Positions 14,817 to 24,084 of a stretch of DNA of 64,000 nt are shown here, in pieces. The DNA comes from a virus. A program made the translations under genes and the position numbers. Position 1 is the first letter of the stretch; each line of letters begins with the position of its first letter. The stretch lies in IMG/VR virus record IMGVR_UViG_3300010885_040738, positions 29,185 through 93,184 of that record, one strand, 5' to 3'. The notes under the pieces were generated by a model, which was not told the origin of the DNA, did no database searches, and saw nothing but the letters and a program-made list of their open reading frames with translations.

Positions 14817-15337
14817 TGCTTTGGCTTCTGAGCCTTATTCCTGCGTTCCGGAACCTGCAGAATCTTTGCCAGATGCAGGCCCGGCAGATAGAAGAGCTTC
14901 GGCACGATGCCGCTACGGCTGGCTCCATGCAGGACTCACTGGCTGACTGCAGGATTCGCGAAAGCGTATTGCAGGACGAAGCGATTACACTTCGCGAGCA
15001 AATTGGGCAACTCAGCACCGAGAAGCTTATCCTGCAGGACCGCTTGGACAGTTCTCTTCAGGATCATGATCAAATGTGGTCAATGATAAGGGAGTCTCTC
15101 GACGGGGAGCGTATGGCTCTACGAACGCAGGTCAATCACGCAGTTGCCCGCGCCGGCGGTGGCGTTCCGTATCCGGATGCGCACCAGATGCCGGCGTCGG
15201 CCGTACCGCAAAAGCGCGAGGTCGGTCCTGTAGGTCGCCGAAGCCGATTGCTGTATTCAGAAGCATCAGCGGCGCATGACCGAAGGTTCATTCAGGACAT
15301 GATGACGCCGCCGCAAGTTGAGGAAATGCCGACCTAG
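14816..15337 (+). CDS. Coiled-coil protein with hydrophobic N-terminus
   Basis: The 173-residue protein begins MLWLLSLIPAFRNLQNLC, a short hydrophobic helix that could insert in a membrane. A long heptad region follows (MQARQIEELRHDAATAG to LQDRLDSSLQDHDQMW). The tail is Pro/Arg-rich. Its position before the portal suggests an assembly or virion role, possibly like phage spanin- or Rz-type membrane coiled coils, but no cell-wall motif is visible. The start overlaps the previous stop (TAATG). Confidence 0.5.
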   Translation: MLWLLSLIPAFRNLQNLCQMQARQIEELRHDAATAGSMQDSLADCRIRESVLQDEAITLREQIGQLSTEKLILQDRLDSSLQDHDQMWSMIRESLDGERMALRTQVNHAVARAGGGVPYPDAHQMPASAVPQKREVGPVGRRSRLLYSEASAAHDRRFIQDMMTPPQVEEMPT

Positions 15338-15408
15338 CCTGCACGCAGGCATCAGGTTGGAATAGAATCAATTCATGGGCTTCGTGAAGCAATCCCCGAG
15401 AGACAATA

Positions 15409-17736
15409 ATGGCTGAAATCCTCGGTGAGGCTCCGGAAGCCCTTTCCAATTCCGAAATCATCAAACGGTACGGCAGTCATTTGGACGTGGTTACCAAGGC
15501 GGCGACCGACCCAACGTATGACTTTGAACGAAGCATTCTGATCTCGCAGGCGCGCCAGCAGTGGCTGATGGTCAAGGGAAACCCGAACCCTGTCCTTGGC
15601 TGGGGGCCCAGCGACTACGGCGGGCAGCAGGCGTCCTGGATTCCGTTTGACTACACGTCTTCGCAGGAAGAGACCGGCGCGGACGTCAAACTCTGTCCTC
15701 CGATCAACTTCATTGGCGGCGACTGCTTTAAGTTTATGGCCGTGATGGGGTCATCCTCTCCCAGGGTCAAAGGTGTGGCTGACGATCTCCGCGATCAGGG
15801 CGATATTGCAACAGCTTACTGTGCCGACACCAACATCCGGGACCTGTGGATCAAGAACAAGATTGACCGGCTCTGGAAGATTGCCGCATTCCATATGTAC
15901 ACCACGGGGCCGTGCTTCATGCGCGGCTACTGGAATACCGACAAGGTGAAGTACGGCGAGACGCAGGAACCGAAGATCGAGATTGTCTTTGGCGAGGACG
16001 GCGTTCCGATACCAAAGGTCGTCGGGACGCAGTCTTATGCGAACGGCGATGCCGAAGTAAGCTTTCACAGCGTCCTGGAAGTCACGATTCCGTGGGAAGC
16101 GAAAGAGCTTCGTGGGAACTTCCTCTGCTGCGAGCGCATGCTGTCCAAATGGGCGCTTCTTGCAAAGTACCCGGGAAAAAATGATGAGCCAGGGCCTTTG
16201 GATCAGTATCGCGGTGGCGACGTTCCTGACGACAAGATGAGCGGGGCGACGGTTGCGGCGCAAGAAGCGAAGACGGCGACGTCAAACCCATCAATGACGG
16301 CGCAGAGCAAGCGGCCGGACACGTGGCGGTTTACGGAGTGGTGGGTTCCTCCGTATCTCTACGAGGCGGTAACGTCAGGGGAGGCGCGGGAGGTTCTGAA
16401 GCGCCAGTTTTCCCGCGGGCTGTATATTGCACGAGTAGGATCTGTTGTTGTCGAGATTGAAGAGCGCGAAGTCACCGACGAATGGACGGTTTGTGGCGTC
16501 AACCGCGGTGAGAAGATCATGGAGCGGCCGGTGTGCGCCGACAACGTCCCAATCCAGCGCGCCATCAACGACCTCATGGGGATGGCGATCGAAACCATTC
16601 TTCGGGCGATCACCCAGACCATTATTGATAACCAGCTCATTGACCGCCAGGCGATGAGCACCCGGGAGGCAATCCCGGCGGAAATGATTCTGACGGCGAT
16701 GCCGCCGGAAGGTGATCTTCGAGCCAAGATCTTCCAGATCCCGCCGGCCCACCTGAGCGATCAGGCATTGCCGCTGCTGAATCTGATGCGGTCCATGGGG
16801 CAGGATATTTCTGGCGTGCGTCCGGAACTGTCTGGCGGTGGCCAGCCGACCAGCACGTACCGCGAGGCGAAGCAGCGGAAGGATCAGGCGTTGGCCCAGC
16901 TGGCGCCACAAGCGCAGGCAATGCGGGATGCGGCTGAGGATCTGGGGAAGATTCTTGTGAATCTCCGGGCAAAGTACGGCTCCGGAATTGTCAAGTCTCA
17001 GCGACGTGGCGCGTATGGCGTCGAGACTGACGTCGCGAACATGGAAGACCTGAAGGAAACTGGTTGGCATCCGGAATCGGATGACCAGTTTCCGTTGACG
17101 CTTTCCGACAAGCGCGATTCGGTTTACAGTCTAATCAAAGAGATGCCGCCGGAAGTTCAGGCGTTCCTCGGCGTTCTCGATGTTCTCAACGTTGAGGAGC
17201 TTTGCGAACTGCTGCAGGTCCCCGGTTTCCAAAGCGCGATCGCGGACCAAAAGAAGAAGACGCTGGCCGAGATTGACGAGCTTATGGCACAGGAGCCGGT
17301 TATGCAGGAACCTGGCCCCGACGGTCAGGTTCCGCCGGCAAAGTCATCTATTCCGATTGACCCGTACGATAACCATCAGGTTGCGGCGGCCGTTAAGTCG
17401 CGCTGGCTGATTGCGAACCAGCAGGTGAAGGGTACGCCTGGCTTTGCCAACGTGGAAGCGTCGTGGACCGAGCAAAATGAAATGGCGCAACCGCCGCAGC
17501 CGCCTCCGCCTCCGCCGGTAAAGGGCAGCTTGTCAATGAGCGCCAAGCTTGAGGACTTCCCGAACCTAATGCCGCAGGTGATGGAGGCGGCCGGCATGCA
17601 GCCACCGCCTCCGCCAGCACCAACGCCGCAACAGCCGCTGGCTGGTGGGCCACAAAACCTGACTGGAGCAATGACACCGGATGCAAACCTACAGCCGCTC
17701 CCCGCGGGCCCCCAACCTCCCCAGGGGGCGATGTAA
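15409..17736 (+). CDS. Portal protein
   Basis: This 775-residue protein matches the large portal proteins of short-tailed phages, which form the dodecameric ring for DNA entry and exit. The order is right: a helical N-terminus (LSNSEIIKRYGSHLDVVTKA), a wing region with RDLWIKNKIDRLWKIAAFHM, the crown-side segment DNVPIQRAINDLMGMAIETI, and SGVRPELSGGGQPTSTYREA, the usual 'T-S..E' turn of portals. A long helical part follows. The last 70 residues are a Pro/Gln-rich tail (QPPQPPPPPPVKGS), an extension typical of this group. It is followed at once by the 2H phosphodiesterase gene. Confidence 0.85.
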   Translation: MAEILGEAPEALSNSEIIKRYGSHLDVVTKAATDPTYDFERSILISQARQQWLMVKGNPNPVLGWGPSDYGGQQASWIPFDYTSSQEETGADVKLCPPINFIGGDCFKFMAVMGSSSPRVKGVADDLRDQGDIATAYCADTNIRDLWIKNKIDRLWKIAAFHMYTTGPCFMRGYWNTDKVKYGETQEPKIEIVFGEDGVPIPKVVGTQSYANGDAEVSFHSVLEVTIPWEAKELRGNFLCCERMLSKWALLAKYPGKNDEPGPLDQYRGGDVPDDKMSGATVAAQEAKTATSNPSMTAQSKRPDTWRFTEWWVPPYLYEAVTSGEAREVLKRQFSRGLYIARVGSVVVEIEEREVTDEWTVCGVNRGEKIMERPVCADNVPIQRAINDLMGMAIETILRAITQTIIDNQLIDRQAMSTREAIPAEMILTAMPPEGDLRAKIFQIPPAHLSDQALPLLNLMRSMGQDISGVRPELSGGGQPTSTYREAKQRKDQALAQLAPQAQAMRDAAEDLGKILVNLRAKYGSGIVKSQRRGAYGVETDVANMEDLKETGWHPESDDQFPLTLSDKRDSVYSLIKEMPPEVQAFLGVLDVLNVEELCELLQVPGFQSAIADQKKKTLAEIDELMAQEPVMQEPGPDGQVPPAKSSIPIDPYDNHQVAAAVKSRWLIANQQVKGTPGFANVEASWTEQNEMAQPPQPPPPPPVKGSLSMSAKLEDFPNLMPQVMEAAGMQPPPPPAPTPQQPLAGGPQNLTGAMTPDANLQPLPAGPQPPQGAM

Positions 17737-17737
17737 G

Positions 17738-18289
17738 GTGGTCGGGAAGTACGGGCAGAAGAAGCCGAAGACCGAGCACAGCTTTTCTTCGACGCAGGTA
17801 AACCTGACAGGCCCGGCGAAGGATGCTGTGATTGCGATGGCCAAGGCTATCCCGAGCAGGGAGCTGGCGGAAGATGGCCGCGAGGACACTCCCCACACAA
17901 CAGTAAAGTACGGGTTGCATTTTCGCAGCCCCAGCGCAAGACTGCGGCGAGTGATTCAGGAGTTCGGCGTCATTACGGCGACTCTCGGGAAGACGAGCTT
18001 GTTCCAGAACGATGATGCGGACGTGCTGAAAGTAGACGTTGACTCTACAGATCTTCACCGGCTGAATGCGCTGGTGTCGAAGGTGATTCCGACACACACG
18101 ACTCACCCGACCTACATCCCGCACGTGACGATTGCGTACCTCAAGCCCGGGCTGGGCAAGAAATATGCTGGGCGTGACGATCTCGCCGGGCGCAAGTTGC
18201 AGTTCGACAGTGTCCTGTTCTCAGGTAAAGACGGGCACGTGGAAGAAATTAAGCTGGGCAGTAAACGTGCTTATCGAGCGGTCGCGTAA
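17738..18289 (+). CDS. 2H phosphodiesterase (2'-5' RNA ligase-like)
   Basis: The 183-residue protein has the two His-x-Thr motifs that define the 2H phosphoesterase superfamily: EDTPHTTVKYGLHF near residue 52 and PTYIPHVTIAYLKP near residue 128. The spacing is normal and both catalytic His and Thr are present. Family members cleave 2'-5' bonds or cyclic phosphates; some phage members (Acb1, T4 57B) degrade the cyclic nucleotides of CBASS defence. I choose GTG 17738, with GGGGG 8 nt upstream, because the fold begins shortly after it. The ATG at 17681 would read deep into the portal gene. Counter-defence is a candidate role. Confidence 0.75.
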   Translation: MVGKYGQKKPKTEHSFSSTQVNLTGPAKDAVIAMAKAIPSRELAEDGREDTPHTTVKYGLHFRSPSARLRRVIQEFGVITATLGKTSLFQNDDADVLKVDVDSTDLHRLNALVSKVIPTHTTHPTYIPHVTIAYLKPGLGKKYAGRDDLAGRKLQFDSVLFSGKDGHVEEIKLGSKRAYRAVA

Positions 18290-18537
18290 TGCCAGAGATC
18301 AAGAACACGAAAAAGCAAGCCTGCGGCAACTTTCACTGCGATGCCCGTGCATGGGATGCCTACATTCAGTGCTGGCCCTTCGACGCGAAGATGTGTTCTC
18401 ATTGCGGCGACGTCTGGGTTGGTTGGGGCTGGCTAAAGCAGGCGGTATTTAACGTGTTTTTCAGCTGGTGGTGGTCCGGTGCCGTGCTGGTTAATTGCGG
18501 TGAAAATGAGATTGATGTTGACGCCGGGCAGGATTAG
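18289..18537 (+). CDS. Small Cys/Trp-rich protein
   Basis: The 82-residue protein has CGNFHCDARAWDAYIQCWPF and MCSHCGDVWVGWGW, two Cys pairs that may bind zinc. Then a hydrophobic, Trp-rich segment (AVFNVFFSWWWSGAVLV) could be a membrane helix. It starts in a TAATG overlap with the 2H gene. I do not recognise the family. Confidence 0.55.
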   Translation: MPEIKNTKKQACGNFHCDARAWDAYIQCWPFDAKMCSHCGDVWVGWGWLKQAVFNVFFSWWWSGAVLVNCGENEIDVDAGQD

Positions 18538-18594
18538 GACACTACCCCCTTTCTTTTGTGCAAGATTGTAGTAGACTCTCAGTAACGACCATTT

Positions 18595-20115
18595 ATGGAA
18601 TTCAATAGCACATCAGACATGCTTTCGGCGATCCCGGCAGACATCATGGGGGACCTCGCGGCCCCGCCTGTTGCAGATGCCGGCGGTTCCGGCCAGGATG
18701 AAGGGTATCTTGGCAATGAGCCTGATGATGCCGCTGACCCCGTAGATGACGGCGTAATTGACGACTCGCCGGTTGACGATGAGACTGAAGACGAAGCCGA
18801 CGAGCCGACTGACGATGAGCCTGCCGAGGAGCCTGCTAATGAAGAGCCGGTTGCGGATGCGAAAGTTGCGAAAGATGACGCGAAGCCGGCGGAAGATCTC
18901 CCGGAAGGTGTAAGCCGCGGGAAGGACCGCTCGGGCAAACCCGGCCTGTTCGTTAAAGAAGCCCGATGGGAAGTGATCCACGGGAATCATAAGCTGGCGC
19001 AGGATGCTGCGGCCCTGATCGGTGAGCCATTGACGCTGGACGCGCTCAAGACGCGGGAAGCCGCGCTGGTGGCAAACGATCGGCTATGGAATGACTTGGC
19101 GTCCGGAGATGCCACGGTTCAGGGCAATGTCGTAGACGCTTTCCTTGAGCAGATGAAGTCGGCCGTTGAGTCTGGCGAAGTTGCGGGAGACCCATCGGTT
19201 TCATTTGCAACCGTGATGTACGAGAAGCTTCGCGATAGTGCGCCGGATGCGTATGCGTCCCTGCGTCTGCAGGCCGCTAAGGATTTGATGTCGGAGATGT
19301 ACGCTGAGGCTGCTTCTCTGGGCAATGTTGACCTGTCACGGTCGATGAACTATCTCGCCATGCAAATGGCCGGCGTAAAACCAAAAGACGCCAGCATGAC
19401 TCCTGAACAGTACGTTGACTACGCAAGGTCGACGGTGAAGGATGCTGGCCTGCCGTTTTACGGTGACGACGAATTACCCGCTCTGGCCGCAAAGCCAGGG
19501 CCCGCTGCTGACCCGCGGGACCGGCGCATTGCCGAGTTGGAAGCCAAGGTTAATCAGGGTACACAGGGCGATCCTGCTGCACAGCATAAAGCCTGGCGTG
19601 ATACCCACGTGAAAGAAGTAAATACTGCGCTTTTTGACGACGCCATAACACCGGCCTTGGCGACCGTCCAGAAGTCGTGGGAGAAATTCCCGCAAGATTA
19701 TGATCGCCTCGTGGTCAAGCCGCTGCACAGCGAAGTCCGCGACGTGATTCGTAAAGATGCGGCATTCAACCAAAGGGTTGGCGAGTTACAGGCCCGAGCT
19801 CAGCGTGCGGCATCTGCAGAGGTGCGCACCAGAATCGGCGACCAAATCCGTCAGGCTTTTGTAAATCGTGGCAAGCTGGCAGTGGAACAGGTCAAAGGAC
19901 CAATTCTGCAGTTTGCCGTGGACTCGCTGAAGGGCCGAAGCGAAACAACTCACCAGCGCCGTGAAGGCGCTCAACAACGCACCGCCCCGAAGGGCAGTAG
20001 CGCACCGGTTCGCACCTCGGCCGTCCCTGATATTCCGCAGTTCGCGAATAACACGTTCGACCCAAAGGTAGCAGCAAGTCAGGCAGCAAAGTACTTGGCT
20101 TCACTGCGAAACTAA
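18595..20115 (+). CDS. Scaffolding protein
   Basis: The 506-residue protein lies between portal and capsid genes and has the features of a scaffold. A strongly acidic N-terminal region (DDSPVDDETEDEADEPTDDE) is followed by long helical stretches and a coiled segment (RIAELEAKVNQGTQGD). The C-terminus is basic/polar, which usually contacts the capsid. Known scaffolds direct prohead assembly and leave before packaging. A TAGACT box lies 22 nt before ATG 18595, so transcription may start here. Sequence similarity to a named family is weak; the assignment is mainly from position and composition. Confidence 0.7.
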   Translation: MEFNSTSDMLSAIPADIMGDLAAPPVADAGGSGQDEGYLGNEPDDAADPVDDGVIDDSPVDDETEDEADEPTDDEPAEEPANEEPVADAKVAKDDAKPAEDLPEGVSRGKDRSGKPGLFVKEARWEVIHGNHKLAQDAAALIGEPLTLDALKTREAALVANDRLWNDLASGDATVQGNVVDAFLEQMKSAVESGEVAGDPSVSFATVMYEKLRDSAPDAYASLRLQAAKDLMSEMYAEAASLGNVDLSRSMNYLAMQMAGVKPKDASMTPEQYVDYARSTVKDAGLPFYGDDELPALAAKPGPAADPRDRRIAELEAKVNQGTQGDPAAQHKAWRDTHVKEVNTALFDDAITPALATVQKSWEKFPQDYDRLVVKPLHSEVRDVIRKDAAFNQRVGELQARAQRAASAEVRTRIGDQIRQAFVNRGKLAVEQVKGPILQFAVDSLKGRSETTHQRREGAQQRTAPKGSSAPVRTSAVPDIPQFANNTFDPKVAASQAAKYLASLRN

Positions 20116-20155
20116 CCGGCCTACGTCTCACGAGCAGGTGCGTGAGGATACTAAA

Positions 20156-21433
20156 TTGGCTTCAAATACGCTTTGGCAGCAGTCCGAGATCGTTCGGACA
20201 AAGCTTTTTCCTTTCTGGGCAACTGCGGACTTCAAGGTCCTCACCGATTTCATCGCAAAAGGCGAAGTGGAAATCGTCGGAGAACGCGATTACCGCATCC
20301 CGTTTAAGACCACGTTTGGTGGCCGAGTAGGTCACTACGACAATCAGCTTGGCGACATGGGGCGCGGTTCGTCTCCCCAGGGCAACGTCATGCTGCAGTC
20401 GTTCTACAGCCTGCGCATCAACTTCGAGTTTGACATGATGCAGATCAAGGCAACGACCAGCAAGAAGCAGGCTGTTCAGAATCCTTTCGTTCAGTGCATC
20501 TCGGAAGGCTTCCGCGAATTCGAGCTGATCTGGGACAAGATCATTCACGGCAACGGCACCGCCGTCCTCGGGACTTCCAATGCCTACTCAACCGGCACCG
20601 GCGTTTCGGTCTACACCCTGACCAACACGTTTGGCGTCCAGTTGCTCCGTCGCGGCCAGTTCTACACGATCTACGATTCGACCCTCACCACGGTCAAGTC
20701 CAACGGCGTGCTTTACGCGGCTCAGATCAACACTCAGGCGCGCACGCTGACCATGAGCGGCATCGTTCCCGGCGGCGCGTCCGGCGATCTGATCTGCTTT
20801 GAAGGTGTCACCGGTGCGACTCCGGCCGGCCCCCGCGGCTTGGCTTACTGGGTCTCTGCGGCCGCTTCCGGAACCACGGCCGGCATCAACCGGGCGACGG
20901 AAAACCAGATCATCTCGAAGTCGGTCTCCGGCACCAACGGGCTGACGGTCGACGTGGTCATGGCGCTTCACGATCGCATCCAGATGGATCGCGGCGAAGT
21001 TCCCAACTTGATGGGTGTCGTCGGCAACGCGCAGCGCGCCTACGCCTACACCCAGATGGAAGCCATCCAGATGTCGCTGATCGAAAACGGCGACAAGCAG
21101 GCCGGTCTGTTCGACCGCTTGCCCAAGCTGAAGGGCAAGAAGTTCTTCATGTGGGGTGACGTTCCGCACTACGTTGACATCCATGCGGATGCGACCACTG
21201 CGTACTACGTCTGCCCCGAAGACTTTGGCCGCGCCCAGCTCGCTCCCACCGGGTTCTTCGAGACTCCCGGCAAGAGCGGTCAGGATGCTCGCTTCATCCA
21301 GCTTTACGGCTCGTCCGGTGGCCCGGCAGCGGGTGTCTGGTTCGGCATGACCAAGGACCAGGACATTTACTGCACAAATTCCGGCCAGCAGGGTTTAGTC
21401 ACATCCCTTCCGCTCGGGTCGCTTTACGCCTAA
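20156..21433 (+). CDS. Major capsid protein (HK97-type)
   Basis: About 425 residues, with the arrangement of an HK97-fold capsid protein from a short-tailed phage. There is an N-arm (TLWQQSEIVRTKLFPFWATA), an E-loop region with FGGRVGHYDNQLGDMGRGSS, a long spine helix (NPFVQCISEGFREFELIWDK), and an A-domain including HDRIQMDRGEVPNLMGVVGN and FFMWGDVPHYVDIHADATTA. I take TTG 20156 because GAGG lies 8 nt before it. The GTG at 20138 lacks a ribosome site. Codon choice is the most C-rich in the window, as expected for a highly expressed gene. A strong terminator follows. Confidence 0.8.
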   Translation: MASNTLWQQSEIVRTKLFPFWATADFKVLTDFIAKGEVEIVGERDYRIPFKTTFGGRVGHYDNQLGDMGRGSSPQGNVMLQSFYSLRINFEFDMMQIKATTSKKQAVQNPFVQCISEGFREFELIWDKIIHGNGTAVLGTSNAYSTGTGVSVYTLTNTFGVQLLRRGQFYTIYDSTLTTVKSNGVLYAAQINTQARTLTMSGIVPGGASGDLICFEGVTGATPAGPRGLAYWVSAAASGTTAGINRATENQIISKSVSGTNGLTVDVVMALHDRIQMDRGEVPNLMGVVGNAQRAYAYTQMEAIQMSLIENGDKQAGLFDRLPKLKGKKFFMWGDVPHYVDIHADATTAYYVCPEDFGRAQLAPTGFFETPGKSGQDARFIQLYGSSGGPAAGVWFGMTKDQDIYCTNSGQQGLVTSLPLGSLYA

Positions 21434-21445
21434 GCGGTTTCTCTC

Positions 21446-21479
21446 GGGAGGGGGTCGCAAGGCCCCCTCTCTTTCTTTT
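21446..21479 (+). terminator. Terminator after the capsid gene
   Basis: GGGAGGGGG (21446-21454) pairs with CCCCCTC across a TCGCAAGG loop, followed by TCTTTCTTTT. It lies 12 nt after the capsid stop. Downstream head genes may depend on read-through or their own promoters. Confidence 0.75.
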
Positions 21480-21495
21480 GATTTGGAAAGGCACC

Positions 21496-21630
21496 ATGCA
21501 GTCAGAAACGCCACTCTCGGAACAAGTAACGGAAGCGATGCAGGTCGCTGATGCGGCCATGGCGGCCGACATGCAGAGCGTAATCACTCGCGCAAACGCT
21601 GAGGACGGGGAGCAACCGGATAATGCGTAA
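21496..21630 (+). CDS. 44-residue acidic peptide
   Basis: ATG 21496, with GGAAAGG upstream, opens MQSETPLSEQVTEAMQVADA then AMAADMQSVITRANAEDGEQ and a stop. The product is one long amphipathic helix with an acidic tail. It overlaps the next gene by 8 nt. Position directly after the capsid suggests a small virion or assembly protein. Function unknown. Confidence 0.55.
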   Translation: MQSETPLSEQVTEAMQVADAAMAADMQSVITRANAEDGEQPDNA

Positions 21631-22234
21631 CGCAATAGTAGACCACCTGAACCGTCGCCTTGGCGAATCGCTGGGGTACGTCAACTGCGGCACGCTTCCG
21701 CGCTTTGCCTGGAAGTGGGCCCCTGACGAATCTCATTTTGTTTACGACAGCGACAATCGTACTGTAGTCAGGAAGACGTGGGCGGACCGACTGGCGGCCG
21801 ACGGGAAGCCGATTGGACGGGCGTGGGTCTTGGCGCAGTGGAAGCCGACAAAGATTGCGGACCATTGCGGATTCGGTGAAGGCATTCGCCTGGCTGTCAC
21901 GGCGAGCGCAAAGTATCAGCCTCAGTTTGAAACGGTTCTGCCCATAGGCGTGACGCCGACGGAAGAACTGAACCAGAATTATATCTGGGCTCTGGACTTT
22001 CAACTACAGAACTCGGCTGAGCACAACCCTTACGCCATGGCGAATGCACTGGCGGAGGAGAAGTACGAGGACGATGTGAACGAAGCTCAGAACGCGAAAG
22101 AGTTCCGCGAATCGTCGCTTGCGCAGTACGACAACTACGTCGGCGCGTTTGGAAACTGTTCACCTGGTACCGCCGGCGGCTTCATGTCATTTGGCGGATT
22201 CGACAACAAAAACCCGGCTGCTGCGGCGGCCTAG
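21623..22234 (+). CDS. Hypothetical head-region protein
   Basis: The 203-residue protein opens MRNAIVDHLNRRLGESLGYV and contains CGTLPRFAWKWAPDESHFVY and WADRLAADGKPIGRAWVLAQ. It is mixed alpha/beta, with an Ala-rich C-terminus (NKNPAAAAA). I know no family by sequence. The next gene is similar in having Trp-rich, beta-type segments. Its place between capsid and adaptor genes suggests a structural or assembly role. Confidence 0.6.
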   Translation: MRNAIVDHLNRRLGESLGYVNCGTLPRFAWKWAPDESHFVYDSDNRTVVRKTWADRLAADGKPIGRAWVLAQWKPTKIADHCGFGEGIRLAVTASAKYQPQFETVLPIGVTPTEELNQNYIWALDFQLQNSAEHNPYAMANALAEEKYEDDVNEAQNAKEFRESSLAQYDNYVGAFGNCSPGTAGGFMSFGGFDNKNPAAAAA

Positions 22235-22254
22235 AGAAAGAGTAAACGTCTAAT

Positions 22255-23025
22255 ATGACCTGCAAAATCGCATCAGTACACTTCGTACCAGTTCTTGCTG
22301 TCCGGAACTACAGGGGAGACCCGTTCATGCTGGGTGCTATTGACAAGCCTGGCGCAAACCCGGTCATTCTGGAGCTTGATGACATGGCCCAGCGGGATTC
22401 TCAGCCGTACAATGGCCAGCCGTATCGCATGCCAATCACGTATCCGGTCATGGGTGAGGAGATTGCACGCGATCTGGTTCAGGAATGGACGGAGCGCGGC
22501 CTGATGATGAGCCAGGGTTGCCACCCGGGAATCTGGGTCGTGCGCCAGCATATCCCTATCATGAATGAGGACCCGCAAAGCGGCGCCGCGATTGCCGCAT
22601 TGGATGTTTTTGGCAAGCAGAAGTTTCGTCCGGCGACGCTCGAAGAGATTCAGCAGATGTGGGACGAGGATCTGGCTGCGGCACGCGCTGCAGATCTTGC
22701 CTACGCGAACGAGTGCTTCATTGCCGGGCAGAAAATTGCATCTGACGTCCGCACGGCTCACCTTGTTCCGAAGACGTACAAAACAGCGGCGATTTTCTAC
22801 GGCATGGAAGCTAACTGGTCTCGGCTTGGCGCGACGGCGCTGAACACCAGTTGCCCACATTGCGGCAAGCCGACGTCGAAACTGAACTTCATTTGCGCAA
22901 GCTGCAGCCAGCCGACGGATCTGGAACGGTGGGCTGAGTTTACGGCAAGGAAGCAGGCAGCGCTGGACGCTGTGGCTTCCCGCTTTATGAGCGCTCCGGC
23001 AGCGCAGCCAGCGATGGCCCAGTAA
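22255..23025 (+). CDS. Hypothetical head-region protein with zinc ribbon
   Basis: The 256-residue protein has a beta-rich N-terminal half (ASVHFVPVLAVRNYRGDPFM, VMGEEIARDLVQEWTERGLM). A helical middle follows, then a well-formed zinc ribbon near the end: CPHCGKPTSKLNFICASCSQ. An Ala/Pro-rich tail closes it. No family is recognised. It is followed after one base by the adaptor gene. Confidence 0.6.
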   Translation: MTCKIASVHFVPVLAVRNYRGDPFMLGAIDKPGANPVILELDDMAQRDSQPYNGQPYRMPITYPVMGEEIARDLVQEWTERGLMMSQGCHPGIWVVRQHIPIMNEDPQSGAAIAALDVFGKQKFRPATLEEIQQMWDEDLAAARAADLAYANECFIAGQKIASDVRTAHLVPKTYKTAAIFYGMEANWSRLGATALNTSCPHCGKPTSKLNFICASCSQPTDLERWAEFTARKQAALDAVASRFMSAPAAQPAMAQ

Positions 23026-23026
23026 A

Positions 23027-24037
23027 ATGGCATTTCCAACCAGGCTACAGGTTAAGCAGAGATTTTGGTCTTTGCTGGACGACCCTGCCGGCGTTGTCTA
23101 CACGGACGCGCCGGGGCCTGGTGGGAGCCCCAGCCTATTTCAGAATGCGTTCAGCGAGGCGTACGACGTTCTGTACAGCACTATGCTGGGGCAGCAGGTC
23201 ACTCGGGTTGAACAGGTAGTTGACGGCATCATTGTCCCCGTTGGGACGACTTCTATGTCGCCAGCGGAAATGGGGATTACGGATTTCGCGGATTTTGACT
23301 GGATCTCAGAACGCTCGGCTGGCAGCACTGAGAAGTTTATTGACCTCGTGGGTGAGGACCGCCTGACGCAGCGTGCGCAGACAGATCGTCTGATCGAGAC
23401 AGTGTTTCAGGATGGCGCGTTCAAGTTTGTTGGCGCCACGACCGTTCGCGAGCTCCAAATGAAGTACATTGCGTCAGGTTCGGCCCCGACCCTTGATGCG
23501 ACCGAGATCCGGATTGATTCGTCGCTCAACTTCTTGGCGAACTATGCAGCTGGCACTGTCGGCAGCAATAAAGGGTACGAGCAAATGGCGGCCAAGTGCA
23601 TGCTCAATGCTGTCGGGCCACGGTTTGCAAATGGCGGGGGCCCGGGCGGGATGTTGTTCTATTTGATCCAGCCCTTGGTCCGGAGCCGTCAGAACGTACC
23701 CGTGGCTCACAAGCCCTACACGACAGCGCGCCGGATCGGTGTCGGGCGCAGGACTGTCCCCTACGTGGCCGCGCAAGCCGGCACCACCGGTGGAGGCGCG
23801 CAGAACGTGCCGGTGCAGTATTCCAGCGTTGGTGGCGGCATCAGTGGTGACATTGACGGCGTGAACGCGACGTTCTGGTTGCCGGTCCCCGTGCTGAGTT
23901 TCAATCTCTACCTGAATGGTGATTTCCAGCCGCTGAACGTGGCGTACACAGCTCTCAACAACCAGTTCACTTTCGTCGGCTCCGTTCCGCAAGTCGGAGA
24001 TACAATTACCGCCGAAGTTTGGGTTGCTTACCAGTAA
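23027..24037 (+). CDS. Putative head-tail adaptor with tail beta-domain
   Basis: The first 230 residues are mostly helical (RLQVKQRFWSLLDDPAGVVY, FQNAFSEAYDVLYSTMLGQQ), compatible with the ring-forming adaptor below the portal. The last 75 residues (SGDIDGVNATFWLPVPVLSF, then YLNGDFQPL and QVGDTITAEVWV) form a beta-domain that is repeated in the next two tail proteins. The assignment as adaptor rests on position and fold pattern. The shared domain links it to the tail. Confidence 0.5.
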   Translation: MAFPTRLQVKQRFWSLLDDPAGVVYTDAPGPGGSPSLFQNAFSEAYDVLYSTMLGQQVTRVEQVVDGIIVPVGTTSMSPAEMGITDFADFDWISERSAGSTEKFIDLVGEDRLTQRAQTDRLIETVFQDGAFKFVGATTVRELQMKYIASGSAPTLDATEIRIDSSLNFLANYAAGTVGSNKGYEQMAAKCMLNAVGPRFANGGGPGGMLFYLIQPLVRSRQNVPVAHKPYTTARRIGVGRRTVPYVAAQAGTTGGGAQNVPVQYSSVGGGISGDIDGVNATFWLPVPVLSFNLYLNGDFQPLNVAYTALNNQFTFVGSVPQVGDTITAEVWVAYQ

Positions 24038-24069
24038 GGCGTAGTCCCGTGGCGTCTGCCTGTTTTCGC

Positions 24070-24078
24070 TGGTAGAAT
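24070..24078 (+). promoter_or_regulatory. Extended -10 promoter close to a start codon
   Basis: TGG-TAGAAT (24070-24078) is an extended -10 element. The ATG at 24085 follows after 6 nt, so the transcript would be leaderless or nearly so. There is no -35 match at the right distance and no Shine-Dalgarno. Confidence 0.45.
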
Positions 24079-24084
24079 AGGCCC

